From contig CAYPTB010000007.1 of the NCBI GenBank assembly GCA_964413535.1, positions 186,001 to 250,000 on the forward strand: a stretch of 64,000 nucleotides of DNA. The letters are read 5' to 3'. This DNA comes from CAYPTB01 sp964413535. Lineage in GTDB: Bacteria > Planctomycetota > UBA1135 > GCA-002686595. This document shows, in pieces, positions 61,094 through 64,000 of the stretch (positions are counted from its first letter, which is position 1; each line of letters starts with the position of its first letter). A program made the translations under genes and the position numbers. Under the pieces are notes generated by a model. That model saw nothing but the letters and a program-made list of their open reading frames with translations, made no database searches and had not been told where the DNA came from.

Positions 61094-62121
61094 CGGAGTA
61101 CCTGGTCGTTCCCAAGGATCATGCGGGACTCGAGCTCGACGAGTTCCTGGCGCTCCTCTATCCGGACTTCAACAAGGGATTCCTGCGCCGCGAGGTGCGC
61201 GACGGCCGTGTACGCGTCGACGGTGAGCTCGCGCGTCCCTCGCAGCGCTTGCGCGATGGAGACGTCGTCGGCCTGGAAATCGACGAGGACGCGGTTCCGG
61301 CCTCTCCGCTCTCGGCGCCCGCAGTGCCGCTCACCGTCCTCCACGAGGACGACGACCTGCTCGTCGTCGACAAGCCCCCCGGACTCGCGAGCGAGCCCGA
61401 GCGCTGGGCGAAGGACAAGGGGAGCCTGGTCGGGTCGCTCTTGTGGTTGGCGCGCTCCCTGGCCGGCTCGGTCGACGTCGCACGCGCCGATGTCGGTGAC
61501 TGCGAATCCGATCTCCCGTTCCGCCCGCGGCTCGTGCACCGGCTCGACAAGGACACTTCGGGCGTCGTCGTCGCGGCGAAGAACTTGGAGACCGAGCGCA
61601 GGCTGCGCGGCGCCTTCGAGGCGGGGACCATCGAGAAGGAGTACCTCGCCCTGGTCGAGGGGGAGCATCCGCTCGAGGACGGCGCCGAAGAAGTGATCGA
61701 CCTGCCCCTCGGGCCCGACGGCAAGCGCGGGAGCCGCCAGTGCGCGGATCCCAAGGGCAAGCCCGCGCGGACACGCATCCAGGTCGAAGAGCGCTTCCGC
61801 GGCTTCACTTGGCTTCGCTGTCGTCCCCTGACGGGACGCACGCACCAGATACGCGTCCACCTCTCGGAGACGGGATTCCCGCTCGTGGTCGATCCGCTCT
61901 ACGGTCGCCGCGTGACGTTGCTGCTCTCCGAGATCAAGAGCGGCTATCGGTACAAGCGCGGTCGCCCCGAGCGACCGTTGTGCGACCGTCTCACCCTGCA
62001 CGCAGCACGCATCACCGTACCGCAGGCCGACGGAAGTCGCCTGACGCTCGAGGCGCCGCTCCCCGCGGATCTCCAGCGCGTCCTCAAGCAATTGTCGAAG
62101 GTCCGACCCCATTCGCGATGA
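61090..62121 (+). CDS. RluA/RluD-family pseudouridine synthase
   Basis: 343 residues from GTG 61090. An N-terminal S4 RNA-binding domain (residues 12-65, LLYPDFNKGFLRREVRDGRVRVDG) precedes the catalytic domain with VVDKPPGLASE and HRLDKDTSGVVV, where D153 is the catalytic aspartate. LTGRTHQIRVHLSETGFPLVVDPLYG follows. It makes pseudouridine in rRNA or tRNA. Which of RluA, C or D is not decided. An insert of about 25 residues separates the two catalytic halves. It overlaps truD by ATGA. Confidence 0.92.
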   Translation: MTEYLVVPKDHAGLELDEFLALLYPDFNKGFLRREVRDGRVRVDGELARPSQRLRDGDVVGLEIDEDAVPASPLSAPAVPLTVLHEDDDLLVVDKPPGLASEPERWAKDKGSLVGSLLWLARSLAGSVDVARADVGDCESDLPFRPRLVHRLDKDTSGVVVAAKNLETERRLRGAFEAGTIEKEYLALVEGEHPLEDGAEEVIDLPLGPDGKRGSRQCADPKGKPARTRIQVEERFRGFTWLRCRPLTGRTHQIRVHLSETGFPLVVDPLYGRRVTLLLSEIKSGYRYKRGRPERPLCDRLTLHAARITVPQADGSRLTLEAPLPADLQRVLKQLSKVRPHSR

Positions 62122-64000
62122 AGATCAAGTACCGCGTCACCGACTTCCGAGTGTCGGAGCTCCTCGAGGATGGCTACATCCGAGCGGAAGGACCCTTCTC
62201 GGTCTATCGCGTCACCAAGCGCAAGCTCTCGACTCCGGAGGCCGCGCATTTCCTCGCCGAACGCGCCGGGGTCGACTCGGCCCTCGTCGCCGTCGCCGGG
62301 CTGAAGGATCGCCAAGGGGTGACCGTGCAGCACATGAGCGTGCCCGGTCATCAGCGCGTCCGAGTAGAGGAGCGCGAGCTGCGCATCGAGCACGTCGGCT
62401 TCGCCGCGCACGAGCTCTCGTCCCAGGACAGTCGCGGAAACGCGTTCCACGTCGTGGTGCGCAGCGTCGACGCCCGCGAGCTCGCCATCCTGCGGCGCAA
62501 CATCCCGACCGTGCGCGAACACGGCGTCCCGAACTACTTCGACGACCAGCGCTTCGGCAATCTACGGCACCAGCAGGGCTGGATCGCGCGTGATCTCATG
62601 CAGGGCAACGCGGAGCTGGCGCTCCAGAGCCTGCTCGCGGCGCCGTCGCCCTTCGATCACGACCGGTTGCATGCCTTCAAGTCCGCGCTGCGGAAGGAGT
62701 GGGGCGACTGGCGCGCCTGTCGCGACGTCGCGGGCCGCTTCGGCAGCCATCACTCGATCTTCGAGTACTTGACCGCTCAGCCCGACGACTTCGCCGGAGC
62801 CTTCTATCACGTGGCCTCGCGCATCCGCCTGATCCATCTCTTCGCCTACCAGTCGCACGTCTGGAACCGAGCCGTCGCGGAGCTCGTGCGGCGCAACGTA
62901 CCCACCGAGTCGCGCGTGCTCGTCGACTCCGCGGAGGGCGGGCTCGTGTGCTTCGAGGGTGAGGCGCCGGCGCCGCTCGCAGGTCGGAGCTTCCGACTCC
63001 CGGGACCCGGCCTCGAGGACGTCCGGAACGCGGAGGATCGCGCGATCCTGACCGAGGTCCTCGCGAGCGAGGGGATCGCGCCGGAGGACTTCCGGATCGA
63101 CGGAGTGTCCGGCTTCCAACTGAAGGGTGAGGACCGCGAGCTCGTCGTCCACCCGCGGCACCTGCGCGTCCGGCCGGCGACCGACGACCCGGATCATCGC
63201 GGAACGGCGGCCGTCGTCCTGCGCTTCGAGCTCCCGCGCGGCGCCTACGCGACGCTCGTCGTGAAGCGGCTCTTCACGCGCAGCGAGGAGAAGCGTTCGG
63301 AGTACCACGCCGAGCGCTCGCGCGCGTACCGCAAGGGCGAGTGGGTCGGACACGCCGGTGAGCGCCGGGGGCGCGAGGACGATGCCCCGCGTCTTCACGA
63401 GCGCGGTCCCGCGCGGAATGCGAGGGATGCAACGGAACGCCGCTCCGTCCCGCATCACGGTTCCGGGAAGACGCAGCACGGACGCGCTCCTTCCGCGGGG
63501 AGCACCGGCAGGCGCGGCGGGGGCTCGCGGGAAGACCGCGATCGCCGCGGCGCGCGGAGCGGATCTCGTCGCGGAGACGAGGGCGAGCGTCGCGGCCGAG
63601 ACGAAGGGCGCGGAACGGCCTGGCGCAACGACGCGGGGCGCGACGCCGATCGGCGCGGAGCGGGCGGGCCGGGCACCGGCCCGGGGAGGCGTTGGAACGA
63701 AGGGCGCACGGGCGGCAACCGCCACCACTCCGGCCACGCTGCAGGGTCCCAGGACCAGCGCGAGAGCGGGAATCGCGACGCGTCCGGGCGTTGGAGCCCG
63801 GGTCGCGGCTCGGTTTCCTCCGATCGCGGAGGCGATCACCGTTCCCAACGCCCGTGGGGCGGTCAGGGTGGTGGCGAGCAACGCGGCCGAAACGCGAGTC
63901 GCGGATCGTTCGGTCGGCGGGGTGAGAACAGCGCTCCGGACCGCGGTGGATGGCGTGGAGGCGGAGACGAAAATCGGCGCGGCGGCGATCGAGGTCGCTC
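62118..64000 (+). CDS. truD: tRNA pseudouridine synthase D with long Arg/Gly-rich tail, 3' end missing
   Basis: At least 627 residues, open to the window end. Translated by hand from ATG 62118. The TruD signature GLKDRQGVT (61-69) has catalytic D64, with SSQDSRGNAFHVVVR, NYFDDQRFG and a TRUD insertion domain. The enzyme core ends near residue 415 (TLVVKRLFTRSEEKRSEYHAERSRAYRKGEW). After this come more than 210 residues rich in Arg, Gly, Ser and Asp (SRRGDEGERRGRDEGRG, GRRGENSAPDRGGWRGG), with no stop. TruD normally ends at the core. It modifies U13 of tRNA. The tail resembles RGG-type RNA-binding regions. Confidence 0.88.
   Translation, partial: MKIKYRVTDFRVSELLEDGYIRAEGPFSVYRVTKRKLSTPEAAHFLAERAGVDSALVAVAGLKDRQGVTVQHMSVPGHQRVRVEERELRIEHVGFAAHELSSQDSRGNAFHVVVRSVDARELAILRRNIPTVREHGVPNYFDDQRFGNLRHQQGWIARDLMQGNAELALQSLLAAPSPFDHDRLHAFKSALRKEWGDWRACRDVAGRFGSHHSIFEYLTAQPDDFAGAFYHVASRIRLIHLFAYQSHVWNRAVAELVRRNVPTESRVLVDSAEGGLVCFEGEAPAPLAGRSFRLPGPGLEDVRNAEDRAILTEVLASEGIAPEDFRIDGVSGFQLKGEDRELVVHPRHLRVRPATDDPDHRGTAAVVLRFELPRGAYATLVVKRLFTRSEEKRSEYHAERSRAYRKGEWVGHAGERRGREDDAPRLHERGPARNARDATERRSVPHHGSGKTQHGRAPSAGSTGRRGGGSREDRDRRGARSGSRRGDEGERRGRDEGRGTAWRNDAGRDADRRGAGGPGTGPGRRWNEGRTGGNRHHSGHAAGSQDQRESGNRDASGRWSPGRGSVSSDRGGDHRSQRPWGGQGGGEQRGRNASRGSFGRRGENSAPDRGGWRGGGDENRRGGDRGR
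63360..64000 (+). repeat. Arg/Gly-rich low-complexity coding tail of truD
   Basis: From about 63360 the truD frame becomes a biased stretch in which Arg, Gly, Asp and Ser make up most residues, with many RGG- and GRG-like triplets (RRGRDEGRG, WRGGGDENRRGG). No stop codon occurs before the window ends, and codon phase stays intact, so it is one continuous frame with the enzyme core. The true end is outside the window. Confidence 0.7.

Noticed and set aside
63360..64000. Array of short DNA repeats that might be a CRISPR
   Set aside because: The repetition reflects Arg/Gly codons in the truD tail. There are no constant repeats or spacers and no cas genes.

Overview
The window is 64 kb of high-GC, densely coded bacterial chromosome. 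It looks like an aerobic Gram-negative member of the Planctomycetota. That placement is inferred from three things: the secreted protein at 18384-19253 ends in a C-terminal domain I associate with planctomycete exported proteins, there are many lipoproteins and envelope proteins without close relatives, and a class A2 cytochrome c oxidase cluster is present. No rRNA, tRNA, CRISPR array, insertion sequence or phage gene was found. Starts other than ATG are common, and neighbouring genes often share exactly 4 bases (ATGA, GTGA or TTGA).

Layout. 0-3.3 kb: two related secreted zinc metallopeptidase-like proteins, the first cut by the window edge. 3.3-6.4 kb: a membrane protein, ABC ATPase and FtsX-like permease. 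6.4-7.0 kb: a ParDE-type toxin-antitoxin pair. 7.1-12.2 kb: a methionine-cycle operon made of an ArsR-methyltransferase fusion regulator, cobalamin-dependent methionine synthase and a second methyltransferase. 12.4-18.1 kb: a surface-carbohydrate locus with a three-module glycosyltransferase, a fused 2-oxoglutarate oxygenase whose iron-binding HxD motif reads HTG, and a PhyH-type dioxygenase. 18.4-20.5 kb: a secreted protein, an Smr protein and an MgtC-like membrane protein. 20.5-25.1 kb: a zinc/manganese-type ABC uptake operon with a porin-like protein and a small histidine-rich exported protein.

25.1-28.8 kb: two FKBP lipoproteins, phosphate acetyltransferase and a split AtuA-type pair. 28.9-31.4 kb: a repeat lipoprotein, a DUF309 protein and a family 9 glycosyltransferase. 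31.5-36.5 kb: histidine kinase, nucleotide-sugar-epimerase-like protein, triple parvulin protein and family 2 glycosyltransferase, translationally linked. 36.5-45.8 kb: a galactokinase-family kinase, a large low-complexity TPR protein, an aminotransferase, a HEAT lipoprotein, a leucine-dehydrogenase-family enzyme and a DUF3108 protein. 45.9-57.4 kb: YgfZ, then the full cytochrome oxidase cluster (dihaem cytochrome c lipoprotein, coxB, coxA, ctaA, ctaB, coxC, subunit IV, Sco, DUF420) followed by a small CxxC membrane protein. 57.4-64 kb: a Nudix hydrolase, a large membrane protein, a small coiled-coil protein, and an hpt-rluD-truD operon in which TruD carries a long Arg/Gly-rich tail running off the window.

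The best candidates for something new are the fused HTG oxygenase in the carbohydrate locus, the TruD tail, the SahR-like methionine operon, and the small CxxC protein behind the oxidase genes.
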